Source of the DNA: Lysobacter sp. K5869
GTDB taxonomy: Bacteria > Pseudomonadota > Gammaproteobacteria > Xanthomonadales > Xanthomonadaceae
Direction: 5' to 3'
Length of the DNA stretch: 64,000 bases
Assembly (NCBI RefSeq): GCF_018847975.1
Contig: NZ_CP072597.1
Span: 2,271,001 to 2,335,000 of the forward strand
Position numbers and translations under genes: made by a program. Position 1 is the stretch's first letter, and every line of letters begins with the position of its first letter. The notes beneath the pieces are model-generated. The model did not search any database and was not told where the DNA came from. It saw only the letters and a program-made list of their open reading frames with translations. This document shows positions 28,019 through 37,403 of this stretch, piece by piece.

Positions 28019-28598
28019 GTGAGAACGGCCCGCGCGGGACGAGCCGCGCGGGTATCTGTGATATTGCGGTCGCGGCTCACGCCGCTCCTACAGGAAGCCG
28101 ACGCGGCCGCGATTGCCCCTTGTAGGAGCGGCGCAAGCCGCGACCGCGCCAATGCGAACGCCGGCGCAACTACACGAAGGTTGTGAGAGTCGCCCGCGCG
28201 GGATCAGCGGCGCGGGCTTATGCGGCGTCGCAGTCGCGGCTCGCGCCGCTCCTACAGGAAGCCGACGCGGCCGCGATTGCCCCTTGTAGGAGCGGCGCAA
28301 GCCGCGACCGCGCCAATACGAACGCCGGCGCAATCAACACAAAATCGTGAGGGTCGCCCGCGCGGGATCAGCGGCGCGGGCTTATGCGGCGTCGCAGTCG
28401 CGGCTCGCGCCGCTCCTACAGGAAGCCGACGCGGTGGCGATTGCCCCCTGTAGGAGCGGCGCAAGCCGCGACCGCGCCAATGCGAACGCCGGCGCAATCA
28501 ACACAAAATCGTGAGGGTCGCCCGCGCGGGATCAACGACGCGGGCTTGTTTGGTGTCGCAGTCGCGGCTCGCGCAGCGCCTACAGGGAGCGAACCGAT
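28019..28598. repeat. Tandem array of a 164-bp unit containing paired REP elements (about 3.5 copies)
   Basis: Units begin at 28019, 28183, 28347 and 28511 (last one partial), each exactly 164 bases apart. Each holds GTGAG..CGCCCGCGCGGG, then a reverse REP (CGGCTCGCGCCGCTCCTACA) and, 30-odd bases later, a forward REP (TGTAGGAGCGGCGCAAGCCG). Copies two and three are nearly identical while copy one is more diverged. The array fills almost all of the 658-base gap between the convergent AraC and yceH genes and touches the yceH stop. The remaining 27940-28018 shows nothing clear. Confidence 0.92.
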
Positions 28599-29278
28599 CA
28601 GGCGCCGGCGGCTTCCAGGCGCGCTTCGAGCTCCGCCACCTTCGCCTCCAACGCCGCGATGCGCTCGGTCAGCGCCGATTGCGCCGCCGGGCTCGCCAGC
28701 GCCGGATCGGCGCCGGAGGAGGACGCGGTCCACTCGGGTTCGCCGCACAGCAGGTGGCCGTAACGGTCTTCGCGCTGCCCGGATTGGCGGCCGAGCAGCT
28801 TCACCAGCGGCGGTTGATGCTGGGCCAGGCGCTCCAGCGCGTACTGCACGTCGCCGGCCGACTCGAACTTGGCCATGCGCTCGCTGCGGGTCAGCAGTTC
28901 GTTGGCGGTCTGCGGGCCGCGCAGCATCAGCAGGGCCAGCAGCACGGTCTGCGGGCGGGTCGCGTCGAGCGCGGTGCCGGCGCGGTGGCCGTAGCGCTCG
29001 GCGCGCGGGGAATGGTGCGACTTGACCCAGCCGCGCGGTTCCAACTGGCGCAGCGCGTGCGCCACGTCGCCCTGTTCCAGATTGGTCACCGGGTCGCGCG
29101 AGGTCTTCTGATTGCAGGCCACCACGATCGCGTTGAGGGTCAGCGGGTACACGTCGGGCGTGGTCGCTTCCTTCTCGATCAGCACCGCGACCACGCGCGC
29201 TTCGATCGGGGTCAGTTGCGGCTCGGCGCCGGCGGCGGCTGCGCTGGAATCGGTGGCGGACGGATCGATATCGCTCAT
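28598..29278 (-). CDS. yceH: YceH family protein (DUF480)
   Basis: A 226-residue protein with the family core LTPIEARVVAVLIEKEATTPDVYPLTLNAIVVACNQKTSRDPV near residue 25 and LLMLRGPQTANELLTRSERM further on. These are two winged-helix-like domains. The C-terminus ends in a short coiled coil (ALTERIAALEAKVAELEARLEAA). The molecular role is unknown, though the E. coli homologue has appeared in growth and virulence screens. I took the ATG at 29278 because the family N-terminus starts shortly after; the upstream frame is proline/arginine-rich filler. The stop codon lies inside the terminal partial unit of the REP array. Confidence 0.9.
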   Translation of the reverse strand: MSDIDPSATDSSAAAAGAEPQLTPIEARVVAVLIEKEATTPDVYPLTLNAIVVACNQKTSRDPVTNLEQGDVAHALRQLEPRGWVKSHHSPRAERYGHRAGTALDATRPQTVLLALLMLRGPQTANELLTRSERMAKFESAGDVQYALERLAQHQPPLVKLLGRQSGQREDRYGHLLCGEPEWTASSSGADPALASPAAQSALTERIAALEAKVAELEARLEAAGA

Positions 29279-29398
29279 GGCTGCGGTCGGCGAACGGCGT
29301 GGGAGGGAGGGCGGGCGCCGGGGCGGAACCCCGGCGCCGGCCGTCACGGATATCGCGGTCCGCGGCGGCCGGCGGACATCATGCGCGGACCGGCGCGC

Positions 29399-31087
29399 TC
29401 ACACCAGCGCCGTCGACGGCGGCAGGTGGCGTTCGCCGCGGTACACCGGCGCGGCCATGACCATCTCCGCCAGGCTGTGCGCCAACTCGCGCTCGGCCAT
29501 CACCGCGCCGTCGGCGCCGTGCTCGATCAGGTGCTTGACCTCGTTGTCGCTGTGCGCGCGCGCGACGATGCTCAGGCCCGGATTGATCTCGCGCAGCTTG
29601 GCGATGATCTCGCCGGCCTCCAGCGCCTGCGGGATCGCCAGCATCGCCGTGGTCGCGCGCTCGGGCACCGCTTCGCGCAGCACCCGCTCGTGGACCGCGT
29701 TGCCCAGGATCGCCGGCAAACCGGCCGCGCGCGCCTTGGCGATCAGGCTTTCCTCGCCGTCGATGACCACCATCGGCACCTTGTGCTCGCCGAGCAGGCG
29801 GGCCAGCTCGCTGCCGACGCGGCCGTAGCCGATCAGGATCACGTGGTTGTCGATGTCGGCCGGCACCGGCGGCGCGTCTTCGCCGCGGGCTTCCTGCGCC
29901 GCGGCGGCTTCGCGCGCGTTCTTGCGGTCCAGCCACGCGAACAGCAGCGGGTTGACCACGATCGACAGCAGCGCGCCGGCCAGGATCAGGTCGTGGCCTT
30001 CCTTCGGCAGGATCTCCAGGTCCATGCCGAGGCCGGCGAGGATGAAGGAGAACTCGCCGATCTGGGCGAGGCTGGCGGAGATCATCAGCGCGGTCGAGTT
30101 CGGCTTGCCGAACGCGCGCACCAGGGCGTAGGCCGCGACCGACTTGCCGATCACGATGATCGCGAAAACCGCCAGCACTTCCAGCGGTTCCTTGAGCAGG
30201 ATCTGCGGGTCGAACAGCATGCCGACGGAGACGAAGAACAGCACCGCGAACGCCTCGCGCAGCGGCAGGGTCTCGTTGGCGGCCTGATGGCTGAACTCGG
30301 ATTCGTTGAGCATCATGCCGGCGAAGAACGCGCCCAGCGCGAACGACACGCCGAACAGTTCGGCCGAACCGAACGCCACGCCCAGCGCGATGGCCAGCAC
30401 GCACAGGGTGAACAATTCGCGCGAGCCGGTGCCGGCGACGCGTTCGAGGATCCACGGGATCACCCGGCGGCCGACGATCAGCATGAAGGCGATGAAGGCG
30501 CCGACCTTGGCCAGGGTGACGAACAACTGGCTCCAGATCTGGCTGGCGTCGCCGGCTTCGCCCTTGAGCAGGCCGGCCAGCGCGGGCAGCAGCACCAGCG
30601 CCAGCACCATCGCCAGATCCTCGACGATCAGCCAGCCGACCGCGATGCGACCTTTCGCCGTTTCCACCAAGCGCCGTTCTTCCAGCGCGCGCAACAGCAC
30701 CACGGTACTGGCCACCGACAGCGCCAGACCGAACACCAGGCCGGCGCCGTGCGACCAGCCCAGGTAATACGCCATGCCCCAGCCCAAGGCCGTGGCGACC
30801 GCGATCTGCAATATCGCGCCCGGTAATGCGATGGCTTTGACTTCGAGCAGGTCGCCCAGCGAGAAGTGCAGGCCGACGCCGAACATCAGCAAGATGACGC
30901 CGATTTCCGCGAGCTGCGGCGCGAGCGTTTGGTCGCCGACGAAGCCGGGCGTGAAAGGTCCGGCGATGACGCCGGCGATGAGGTAGCCCACCAGCGGCGA
31001 CAGCCGCAGGCGTTGAGCGATCATTCCGAAAATGAAGGCCAGGACGAAGCCGGCTACCAGGATCGCGATCAGGGACGTGTGGTGCAT
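29399..31087 (-). CDS. ybaL: CPA2-family cation/proton antiporter with RCK/TrkA-N domain (YbaL/KefB-like)
   Basis: A 562-residue membrane protein. It has about 12 transmembrane helices up to residue 390, with LSPLVGYLIAGVIAGPFTPGFV, GVILLMFGVGLHF, SVASTVVLLRAL and VSFALGAFFAGMMLNES. A cytoplasmic TrkA-N Rossmann domain starts at HVILIGYGRVGSELARLL and continues to the end. Such proteins exchange potassium (or sodium) for protons, gated by nucleotide or glutathione ligands. The length and lack of a Kef glutathione-loop signature fit YbaL better than KefB/KefC. AGGAG lies upstream of the ATG. The adjacent 445 bases upstream hold no recognised ancillary kefF/kefG gene. Confidence 0.88.
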   Translation of the reverse strand: MHHTSLIAILVAGFVLAFIFGMIAQRLRLSPLVGYLIAGVIAGPFTPGFVGDQTLAPQLAEIGVILLMFGVGLHFSLGDLLEVKAIALPGAILQIAVATALGWGMAYYLGWSHGAGLVFGLALSVASTVVLLRALEERRLVETAKGRIAVGWLIVEDLAMVLALVLLPALAGLLKGEAGDASQIWSQLFVTLAKVGAFIAFMLIVGRRVIPWILERVAGTGSRELFTLCVLAIALGVAFGSAELFGVSFALGAFFAGMMLNESEFSHQAANETLPLREAFAVLFFVSVGMLFDPQILLKEPLEVLAVFAIIVIGKSVAAYALVRAFGKPNSTALMISASLAQIGEFSFILAGLGMDLEILPKEGHDLILAGALLSIVVNPLLFAWLDRKNAREAAAAQEARGEDAPPVPADIDNHVILIGYGRVGSELARLLGEHKVPMVVIDGEESLIAKARAAGLPAILGNAVHERVLREAVPERATTAMLAIPQALEAGEIIAKLREINPGLSIVARAHSDNEVKHLIEHGADGAVMAERELAHSLAEMVMAAPVYRGERHLPPSTALV

Positions 31088-31531
31088 CGGCTCTCCTGTG
31101 GTCTGGTCCTTGGAAGAATGTGTGCTGAACCGTTCAGATGCAAGTCTTTCTCGTTCGGTTCATGCTCGCAAACGATTGTTTCTGCGAGTTTTTTCGCCGC
31201 GACGTCGACGCTTTCGCGCGCGCCGGACGCACCCGTCCCGGCCCGCGCGGCAAGGCCTGCAGCCGAGAGGGGACAGCGGGTTTTATGCCAGCGCGCCGGT
31301 CGCTCCGGCGTGATGCGCGGGGATGAACCGGGATTCATCCGCGCGCCATCGGGACGGCGGCGTTCGCTGGATTTGCGCGGGATCGCGGCGGGAGGGCCGG
31401 GATTGCGGAGGCGGGAAGGTCTGCGTCCGCGGATCGGCCGGGGGCTAGGACCGCGGGATCGGCGGGTGGTTCCCGGTGGCGCGTCGTGGATATCGCGCGA
31501 TTGGGATCGGTGGCGCGGGCGATGGGTGTAT
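31088..31531. other. Intergenic region with no recognised gene
   Basis: This 444-base stretch lies upstream of the divergent antiporter. It includes a slightly less GC-rich patch near 31120-31190, which probably carries the antiporter promoter. I see no ORF with credible ribosome site or codon pattern. Confidence 0.4.
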
Positions 31532-31616
31532 CGCGGTCGCGGCTCACGCCGCTCCTACAAGGTCTGCGGCGGGTTTCGTATCCGGCTGTAGGAGCGGCGC
31601 GCGCCGCGACCGCGAA
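31532..31616. repeat. Inverted pair of REP elements
   Basis: A reverse copy (CGGCTCACGCCGCTCCTACA at about 31540-31559) and a forward copy (TGTAGGAGCGGCGCGCGCCG from 31588) flank a 28-base spacer, giving a single BIME-like unit of the same family as the arrays at 28.0 and 44.2 kb. Confidence 0.85.
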
Positions 31617-31657
31617 ACTGAAAATGCGACGAAACCTGCGTGCTGCCCGCGCAAACG

Positions 31658-31685
31658 AAAAAGCCGCGCTCGAACGAACGCGGCT
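31658..31685 (-). terminator. Rho-independent terminator of the RNA-ligase-like gene
   Basis: Seven-bp stem (AGCCGCG at 31662-31668 with CGCGGCT at 31679-31685) with a ten-base loop, followed on the minus strand by TTTTTC. It lies 27 bases past the stop codon at 31713. Confidence 0.8.
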
Positions 31686-31712
31686 GAGGGTAGTGCCCAG
31701 ACGACTTTATCG

Positions 31713-32375
31713 TTAGCCGCCGGAACGGTGCGGCTTACGAGTGTCGTCTTGGACCCAAAACAAACCGAAGTCCTTGCGCCGGACCTTCGCCATCCGGCCG
31801 TCAGCGTGGTGGAACACCAAGCCTTCGATCTCGTGCGCCTGCAGATACGCGCGCAAGCCCTCGAACGAACGATCCGCCAGCGCCACCGTTTCGCGGCCGT
31901 GGCGCCAAAGTTCGTGTCGTTCCAGTCCGTACGGATTTTTCGCCAGCGCGGGGCCGACCAATTCGTAGGTCGCCGCCTCTTGCAACGGCTCTTCCGCCTG
32001 CGCCAGCGCTTCGACGTGCCAGCGGTCCTCGGGCTTGTCCTGAGATACCGGAACCCAGCCCGGCCAGTGATAAGTCACCGGATCGGGCTCGGCTTCGCAA
32101 GGCTCGAAGCCCTCGGGCGGAGTCTTGAACAAACCTTCGTGCAGCGGCCCCAGGTCGCGGCCGCGGTCGCGGTCGATCTCGCGCTGGGCGGGTTTGTCGA
32201 GCTTGCGGTCGTAACGCTTCCACAGGCGGCCGTCGCGCCACAGGCAGGCCGAACCGTCGAACTTCACGGTTGCCGTGCCCTCGCCGCGCGCCACCCATTC
32301 CGAGCCGGGACGGACCTGCGCGACCGCCGTGCCCTGGGCGTAGTTCACGAGGAACACGGTAGGGACTTTTTTCAT
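31713..32375 (-). CDS. RNA ligase 1-like nucleotidyltransferase (RLIG1/C12orf29 family, DUF5565)
   Basis: A 220-residue protein with the motifs of covalent nucleotidyltransferases in order: motif I KFDG at 38-41 (Lys38 the adenylylated residue), an acidic motif in TYELVGP (Glu138), motif IV EGLVF at 184-188, and motif V AKVRRKDFGL (Lys197, Lys201). Between them, YDRKLDKPAQ, WPGWVPV and KNPYGLE match, from memory, the human RNA ligase RLIG1 (C12orf29), which joins 5'-phosphate to 3'-hydroxyl RNA ends. Repair or sealing of RNA ends is inferred. The chosen ATG has GAGGTG six bases upstream. It stands alone on the minus strand with its own terminator; there is no neighbouring kinase, phosphatase or RtcB gene. 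Confidence 0.82.
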   Translation of the reverse strand: MKKVPTVFLVNYAQGTAVAQVRPGSEWVARGEGTATVKFDGSACLWRDGRLWKRYDRKLDKPAQREIDRDRGRDLGPLHEGLFKTPPEGFEPCEAEPDPVTYHWPGWVPVSQDKPEDRWHVEALAQAEEPLQEAATYELVGPALAKNPYGLERHELWRHGRETVALADRSFEGLRAYLQAHEIEGLVFHHADGRMAKVRRKDFGLFWVQDDTRKPHRSGG

Positions 32376-32570
32376 ACGACACCTCATCTGGTTGATTGAC
32401 GATTTTCGAGTCCCGTCCATCACCAGTTCGCCGCGGCCGAAGCCGGGCGAGCGCGCAGAATATAGCAGCCGGTTCGTGGGTAAAGCGCGGCCCGACGAAC
32501 GGCGCGTTCGATTCGGATGTGCGACGCGCAGCGTTGGGCAAGGACTGAGCGAGGAGACGCCCAGGAAAGA

Positions 32571-32605
32571 GAAAAGAGGAACGAGCCGCCCTCGACTCGT
32601 TCCTC
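32571..32605 (-). terminator. Hairpin terminator of the second TonB receptor gene
   Basis: Ten-bp perfect stem GAGGAACGAG (32576-32585) with CTCGTTCCTC (32596-32605), ten-base loop. On the minus strand it is followed by TTTTCTCTTTCC. The plus strand around 32596-32626 repeats CTCGTTCCTC three times. Confidence 0.75.
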
Positions 32606-32659
32606 GTTCCTCATCTCTCGTTCCTCAAAGGCCGCGGCGCCTGCACTAAATCGACGCCC

Positions 32660-35086
32660 TCACCACTTGTACCCGACCTTCGCATACGCGAACGCGCCGT
32701 TGAACCCGAACGGCGCGTAGCTGCTGTACGGCAACTGCCCGCTCTCGCTGTTGGCGTAGATCGCTTCGTCCGGGTACTCGTTGAGCACGTTGTCGCCGCC
32801 GACGGTGAATTCCCAGCCGTCCACCGCGTAAGTCGCGGCCAGATCCAGCGTCCACTTCGCCGAGAAGGTTTGATCGCGGATGCCGCTGGGGTCGTCGTTG
32901 AAGGTGTGGAATTCGCCGTAACGCGTGGCGGTGGCGTCGAAGCGCCAGCCGTCGCGCTTCCAGCTGCCGCCGACGAAGAACTTGTCGCGCGGCGCGCCCT
33001 GGGTGATGCGGCCTTGTTCGACCCGGCCGATGCGTTGCAGGTTGAGGCCGCCGGCGGTCAGCTCCGGCGGGTTCGGCGCGATCCGCTCCAGCGTGGTCTT
33101 GTTGCGGTTGTAGCCGGCGGTGAGGTCGAGCGCGCCGCCCGCCAGTTCGAATGTGTAGCTGCCGACGATGTCGAGGCCGCGGGTGCGGGTGTCGACCGCG
33201 TTGGTGAAATAACGGCCGCCGTTGATGCCCGGATAGCCGCGCGCGGCGAGGAAGTTCGCCACCGCCGGGCCGCGCAGGTTTTCCGAGAGGATGATGCGGT
33301 CGTCGATGTCGATCTGGTACGCGTCGACGGTGACGTACAAGCCTTCGACCGGCTGCAGCACCAAGCCCAGGCCGATGTTGGTCGATTCCTCGGCCTTCAG
33401 CGGTTCGGCGCCGAGCGCGACCGCGGCCGGATCGTCCACGGCGAAGGTGCGGACCTGGAACGGATTGGGATCGCCGAGCACAATCACCGTCTGCGTGGAT
33501 TGATAGAACTGCTGCTGCAGCGACGGCGCGCGGAAGCCGGTCGAGACCGTGCCGCGCAGCGCCACCTTGTCGTTGAAGGCGTAGCGCGCCGACAGCTTGC
33601 CCGACGTGGTTTCGCCGAAATCGCTGTAGCTCTCGTAACGTGCGGCCGCGCCGAGCGAGAGCTGGTCGGTCACGTCGGTTTCCAAGTCGGCGTAGAACGA
33701 ATAGCTGTGGCGGTCGCGATGGCTGGCGTCGGACGGCGTGAAGCCCGGGAACACCTGCGCGCCCGGCGCGCCGGGTTCGGGGCCGGCGATGTAGGACGCC
33801 GGTTCGCCCGCGCTCTGGTTGAACTTCTCGCCGCGCCATTCCGCGCCGAAGGCCACCGTCAGCGGGTACTTCAGCCAACCCACGTCGAAGGCCTTGTTGA
33901 AATCGGCGTTGAGCACGTTCTGGGTGGTTTCCAGCGAGCCGATGTAGAAGCTGCGCGGCGAGGAGACACCGAGGGTGCGGTTGAGGCTGTGGCGCACGTC
34001 GAAGTCGAGCTGGTTCTGGCCGTAGTTGTAGCTCAGGTCGAGGTTCCAGCCGCCGGCGGTCTTGCCGCGCAGGCCGGCGACGAAGGCGCGGTCCTTGCTG
34101 ACGTTGTCGATCTGCGGCAGGAAGCCGTCGGGGTAGACCGAGAGAATATTGTTGGGGTTGCCCGGCGCGCGGTAATAGCCGTTGGAAATCGCGCGGCGGC
34201 GGCTGGCGGTGCCGAAGGAATAGAACTCCACGCCCTCGGCCGCCTGATACTGCGCGTTGTAGGCGAACGCGGCCTGATCGATTTCCGGGTCGCCGTAGCG
34301 GTGCACGACGCGGCCCTTCGGATTGCTGGTCGGCGTGACCGGGCCGAGGTAGGGGCGGGCGCGGTTGGTGTTGTCGCTGTGGCCGCCCTGCGCGGCCAGA
34401 TGCACGCTGCCGTCCTCGCCGAGCTTGAAGCCGGCGTCGCCGGAGAGCTGGTACTGCTCGCCGTCGCCGGCGCTGTACTGGCCGTAGCGCGCGGCGACCG
34501 AGCCGCCTTCGCCCGCGCCCTTGAGCACGATGTTGACCACGCCGGCGATGGCGTCGGAGCCGTACTGCGCCGAGGCGCCGTCGCGCAGCACTTCCACCCG
34601 CTCGATCGCGGCGATGGGGATCGCGTTGAGATCGACCGGCGAGGAACCGCGGCCGATGCTGTCGTTGAGGTTGATCAGCGCGGTGGTATGGCGGCGCTTG
34701 CCGTTGACCAGCACCAGCACTTGGTCGGGGGCGAGGCCGCGCAACTGCGCCGGGCGCACCGCGTCGGTGGCGTCGGTGATCGCCGGGCGCGGGAAGTTCA
34801 GCGAGGGCAGGGCGCGGGCCAGCGCGGTCGCCAGTTCGACGGTGCCGGTGGCCTCCAGCGTCTGCGGGGTGATGATGTCGATGGGCGCGGTGGACTCGGC
34901 CACGGTGCGGTCGGAGACGCGCGTGCCGGTGACGATCAGGGTGTCGAGGTTGGTCGGATTGGCGCGTTCGGCCTCGGCCGGCGCGTCGGCGGCGAGCGCG
35001 GCGGAGGCGGCCTCGGCCGCCGGGGCGGAGATGGCGGCGAGGGCGAGTAAAACGGCGTTGCTGAGCAAGGACAGACGGCGGTGCAT
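32660..35086 (-). CDS. TonB-dependent outer-membrane receptor (second of two close paralogues)
   Basis: An 808-residue receptor with signal peptide, TonB-box-like LDTLIVTGTRVS, plug, and barrel ending FAYAKVGYKW. The plug from GTRVSDRTVAES through SAGDGEQYQLSGD differs from that of the 11731-14112 receptor in only a handful of residues (for example LNDSIGRGSSP against LNGSQGRGSSP). The extracellular loops differ more. The first-half loop here adds LGPVTPTSNPKGR. The two therefore recognise related or different ligands with the same energising module. GGAG precedes the ATG. The substrate is unknown. Confidence 0.92.
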   Translation of the reverse strand: MHRRLSLLSNAVLLALAAISAPAAEAASAALAADAPAEAERANPTNLDTLIVTGTRVSDRTVAESTAPIDIITPQTLEATGTVELATALARALPSLNFPRPAITDATDAVRPAQLRGLAPDQVLVLVNGKRRHTTALINLNDSIGRGSSPVDLNAIPIAAIERVEVLRDGASAQYGSDAIAGVVNIVLKGAGEGGSVAARYGQYSAGDGEQYQLSGDAGFKLGEDGSVHLAAQGGHSDNTNRARPYLGPVTPTSNPKGRVVHRYGDPEIDQAAFAYNAQYQAAEGVEFYSFGTASRRRAISNGYYRAPGNPNNILSVYPDGFLPQIDNVSKDRAFVAGLRGKTAGGWNLDLSYNYGQNQLDFDVRHSLNRTLGVSSPRSFYIGSLETTQNVLNADFNKAFDVGWLKYPLTVAFGAEWRGEKFNQSAGEPASYIAGPEPGAPGAQVFPGFTPSDASHRDRHSYSFYADLETDVTDQLSLGAAARYESYSDFGETTSGKLSARYAFNDKVALRGTVSTGFRAPSLQQQFYQSTQTVIVLGDPNPFQVRTFAVDDPAAVALGAEPLKAEESTNIGLGLVLQPVEGLYVTVDAYQIDIDDRIILSENLRGPAVANFLAARGYPGINGGRYFTNAVDTRTRGLDIVGSYTFELAGGALDLTAGYNRNKTTLERIAPNPPELTAGGLNLQRIGRVEQGRITQGAPRDKFFVGGSWKRDGWRFDATATRYGEFHTFNDDPSGIRDQTFSAKWTLDLAATYAVDGWEFTVGGDNVLNEYPDEAIYANSESGQLPYSSYAPFGFNGAFAYAKVGYKW

Positions 35087-35291
35087 GGAGACTCCGGGCG
35101 GTGCGAACGGGGAACGTCGGGCCGAGCGAACCCGTGCGGCCGGCCCGCTGGGGCGCTTTGCCGCGAAAGGCGATCTCGTTGACGCGTGGGGGCGGTCTGA
35201 GGCCGGTGTCCGGATTATTCGATGCCGGCCCGGCGCGCGGCCGAACCGATCCTCATGAGCAAATGCCGATCAGTCATGCGACCATATCGGC

Positions 35292-37169
35292 ATGATTTCT
35301 TTCCGTGATTTCGCCATGCGGCGCGGCGAACGCCTGCTGCTGTCCAACGTAGACCTGACCCTGCACACCGGCTGGCGGGTCGGCGTGATCGGCCGCAACG
35401 GCACCGGCAAGTCCTCGCTGTTCGCGGCGATCCAGGGCGAAGTCGAGGCCGACCGCGGCGACATCGACGTGCCCAACCGGGTGCGCATCGCCAGCGTGGC
35501 CCAGGAAACTCCGGCCTTGTCGGACCCGGCGCTGGACTTCGTCCTGTCCGGCGACGCCAACGTCTACAAGGTCATCGTCGCCGAACGCGAGGCGGTCGAG
35601 CGCGAGGACTGGGAGGCGGTCGCCGAGGCCCATCATCAGCTCGAAGAGCTCGGCGGCTACGACGCCACCGCGCGCGCCGGCAAGCTGCTGCATGGCCTGG
35701 GCTTCAGCGCCGACACCCACGAACGCGCGGTCAAGGAATTCTCCGGCGGCTGGCGCGTGCGCCTGAATCTGGCGCGCGCCCTGATGACGCCGTCGGACCT
35801 GCTGCTGCTCGACGAGCCGACCAACCACTTGGACCTCGACGCGGTGCTGTGGCTGGAGCAATGGCTGCTCAAGTACCCGGGCACCTTGCTGCTGATCTCG
35901 CACGACCGCGAGTTCCTCGACGAAGTCACCACCCACACCCTGCATCTGCACGACGGCAAGGCCAAGCTCTACACCGGCGACTACACCGCCTTCGAGCGCC
36001 AGCGCGCCGAGCACCTGCGCCTGCAGCAGATCACCCACGAAAAGCAGATGGCCGAGCGCGCCCATCTGCAGAGCTTCATCGACCGCTTCAGCGCCAGCGC
36101 GGCCAAGGCCAAGCAGGCGCAGTCGCGGGTCAAGCGCTTGGCCAAGATGGTCGGCACCGAAGCGGTGCGGGTCGAACGCGCGATGCGGATCGAGTTCCCG
36201 GCGCCGGCCAAGTTGCCGCACGCGTTGTTGCGCGTGGTGCATGCCGATTGCGGTTACGGCGAGCACGTGGTGCTGGACGATGTCAGCTTCATCCTCGAAG
36301 CCGGCGACCGCATCGCCTTGCTCGGCCCCAACGGCGCCGGCAAATCGACCCTGGTCAAATCGCTGGTCGGTGAGCTGGAGCTGCTGAGCGGCGAACGCGG
36401 CGGCCACCCGGATCTGCGCATCGGCTACTTCGCCCAGCACACGGTCGAGTCGCTGCATGCCGGCGTGAGCCCGATCGACCATCTGGCCGAAATCGCTCCG
36501 GGCGTGCCGACCCAGCAATTGCGCGATTTTCTCGGCAAGTGGAATTTCCCCGGCGACCGCGCGTTCGAATCGGTCGACGGCTTCTCCGGCGGCGAACGCG
36601 CGCGTCTGGCCCTGGCGATGATCGCCTGGCGCAAGCCGAACGTGCTGCTGCTCGACGAACCGACCAACCACTTGGACCTGGACGTGCGCGAGGCGTTGGC
36701 CGAAGCGCTGTCGGACTTCCCCGGCGCGATCGTGCTGGTCTCGCACGACCGTCACCTGATCGGTCTGGTCTGCGAAACCTTCGTGCGCGTGGCCGACGGC
36801 GTCGCCCAGGCGTTCGACGGCGACCTCGACGCTTACGCGGTGTGGCTGCGCACCCGCGACAACAGCAACGACGGCAAGGGCGCGGCGGCGGTCAAGGTCG
36901 CCGCGGCGGCCAACACGGCGGCCGCGGCCAAGCCGGCGCCGGCGGGCAAGGGCGGACGCAAGATCAATCCGGTCAAGCTGGCCGAGGCCGAGAAGCGGGT
37001 CGCCGAGCTGGAATCCAAGCTGCACACGCTGGACATGGACCTGGCCGATCCGACCCGCTACGCCGGCGGCGGCGACAACGCCGCCGAACTGGCCAAGCAG
37101 CGCGAGCAAGTCGCGGGCGAGCTGGAAAAGGCCGAGGCCGCCTGGATGGCGCTGTACGACGGCGCCTGA
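35292..37169 (+). CDS. ABC-F family ATPase (YheS-like, ribosome-associated)
   Basis: A 625-residue soluble protein with two ABC ATPase domains and no membrane segments. Domain 1 has Walker A GRNGTGKSS near 34, signature FSGGWRVRLNLARAL and LLLLDEPTNHLDLDAV. A charged linker (about 235-300, rich in Gln/Lys/Arg) corresponds to the P-site-tRNA-interacting motif. Domain 2 has GPNGAGKST at 345-353 and FSGGERARLALAMIA. The C-terminal tail is Ala/Lys-rich followed by a coiled coil (LAEAEKRVAELESKLHTL). These proteins act on the ribosome, easing stalled translation. Start: ATG at 35292; no strong ribosome site is seen. Divergent from the TonB receptor. Confidence 0.92.
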   Translation: MISFRDFAMRRGERLLLSNVDLTLHTGWRVGVIGRNGTGKSSLFAAIQGEVEADRGDIDVPNRVRIASVAQETPALSDPALDFVLSGDANVYKVIVAEREAVEREDWEAVAEAHHQLEELGGYDATARAGKLLHGLGFSADTHERAVKEFSGGWRVRLNLARALMTPSDLLLLDEPTNHLDLDAVLWLEQWLLKYPGTLLLISHDREFLDEVTTHTLHLHDGKAKLYTGDYTAFERQRAEHLRLQQITHEKQMAERAHLQSFIDRFSASAAKAKQAQSRVKRLAKMVGTEAVRVERAMRIEFPAPAKLPHALLRVVHADCGYGEHVVLDDVSFILEAGDRIALLGPNGAGKSTLVKSLVGELELLSGERGGHPDLRIGYFAQHTVESLHAGVSPIDHLAEIAPGVPTQQLRDFLGKWNFPGDRAFESVDGFSGGERARLALAMIAWRKPNVLLLDEPTNHLDLDVREALAEALSDFPGAIVLVSHDRHLIGLVCETFVRVADGVAQAFDGDLDAYAVWLRTRDNSNDGKGAAAVKVAAAANTAAAAKPAPAGKGGRKINPVKLAEAEKRVAELESKLHTLDMDLADPTRYAGGGDNAAELAKQREQVAGELEKAEAAWMALYDGA

Positions 37170-37403
37170 CGCCCGCGCGCGGCGCCGTTCGGCGCCGCTC
37201 GCTTTCCCTGCGACGCACCATCCGCCGACCCGCGCGGGATCGCCGCGGGTCGGTCGATGCGTGGCCTAGTGGGCCGCGCATCGTTCGGATAGATTGCCCG
37301 GCGGAGACGCTCCGGCCGCGACAAGGTTGTCGCGGCCAGGACGGCGGTTCGCGCTGCGGTCGCCGTCCGGGACGACGGTCTTCTCGGTGAAGAGGACAAG
37401 GAC

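Noticed and set aside
28019..28598. CRISPR-like array
   Set aside because: Repeat units of 164 bases with near-identical content lack short repeats with unique spacers, and no cas genes are present.
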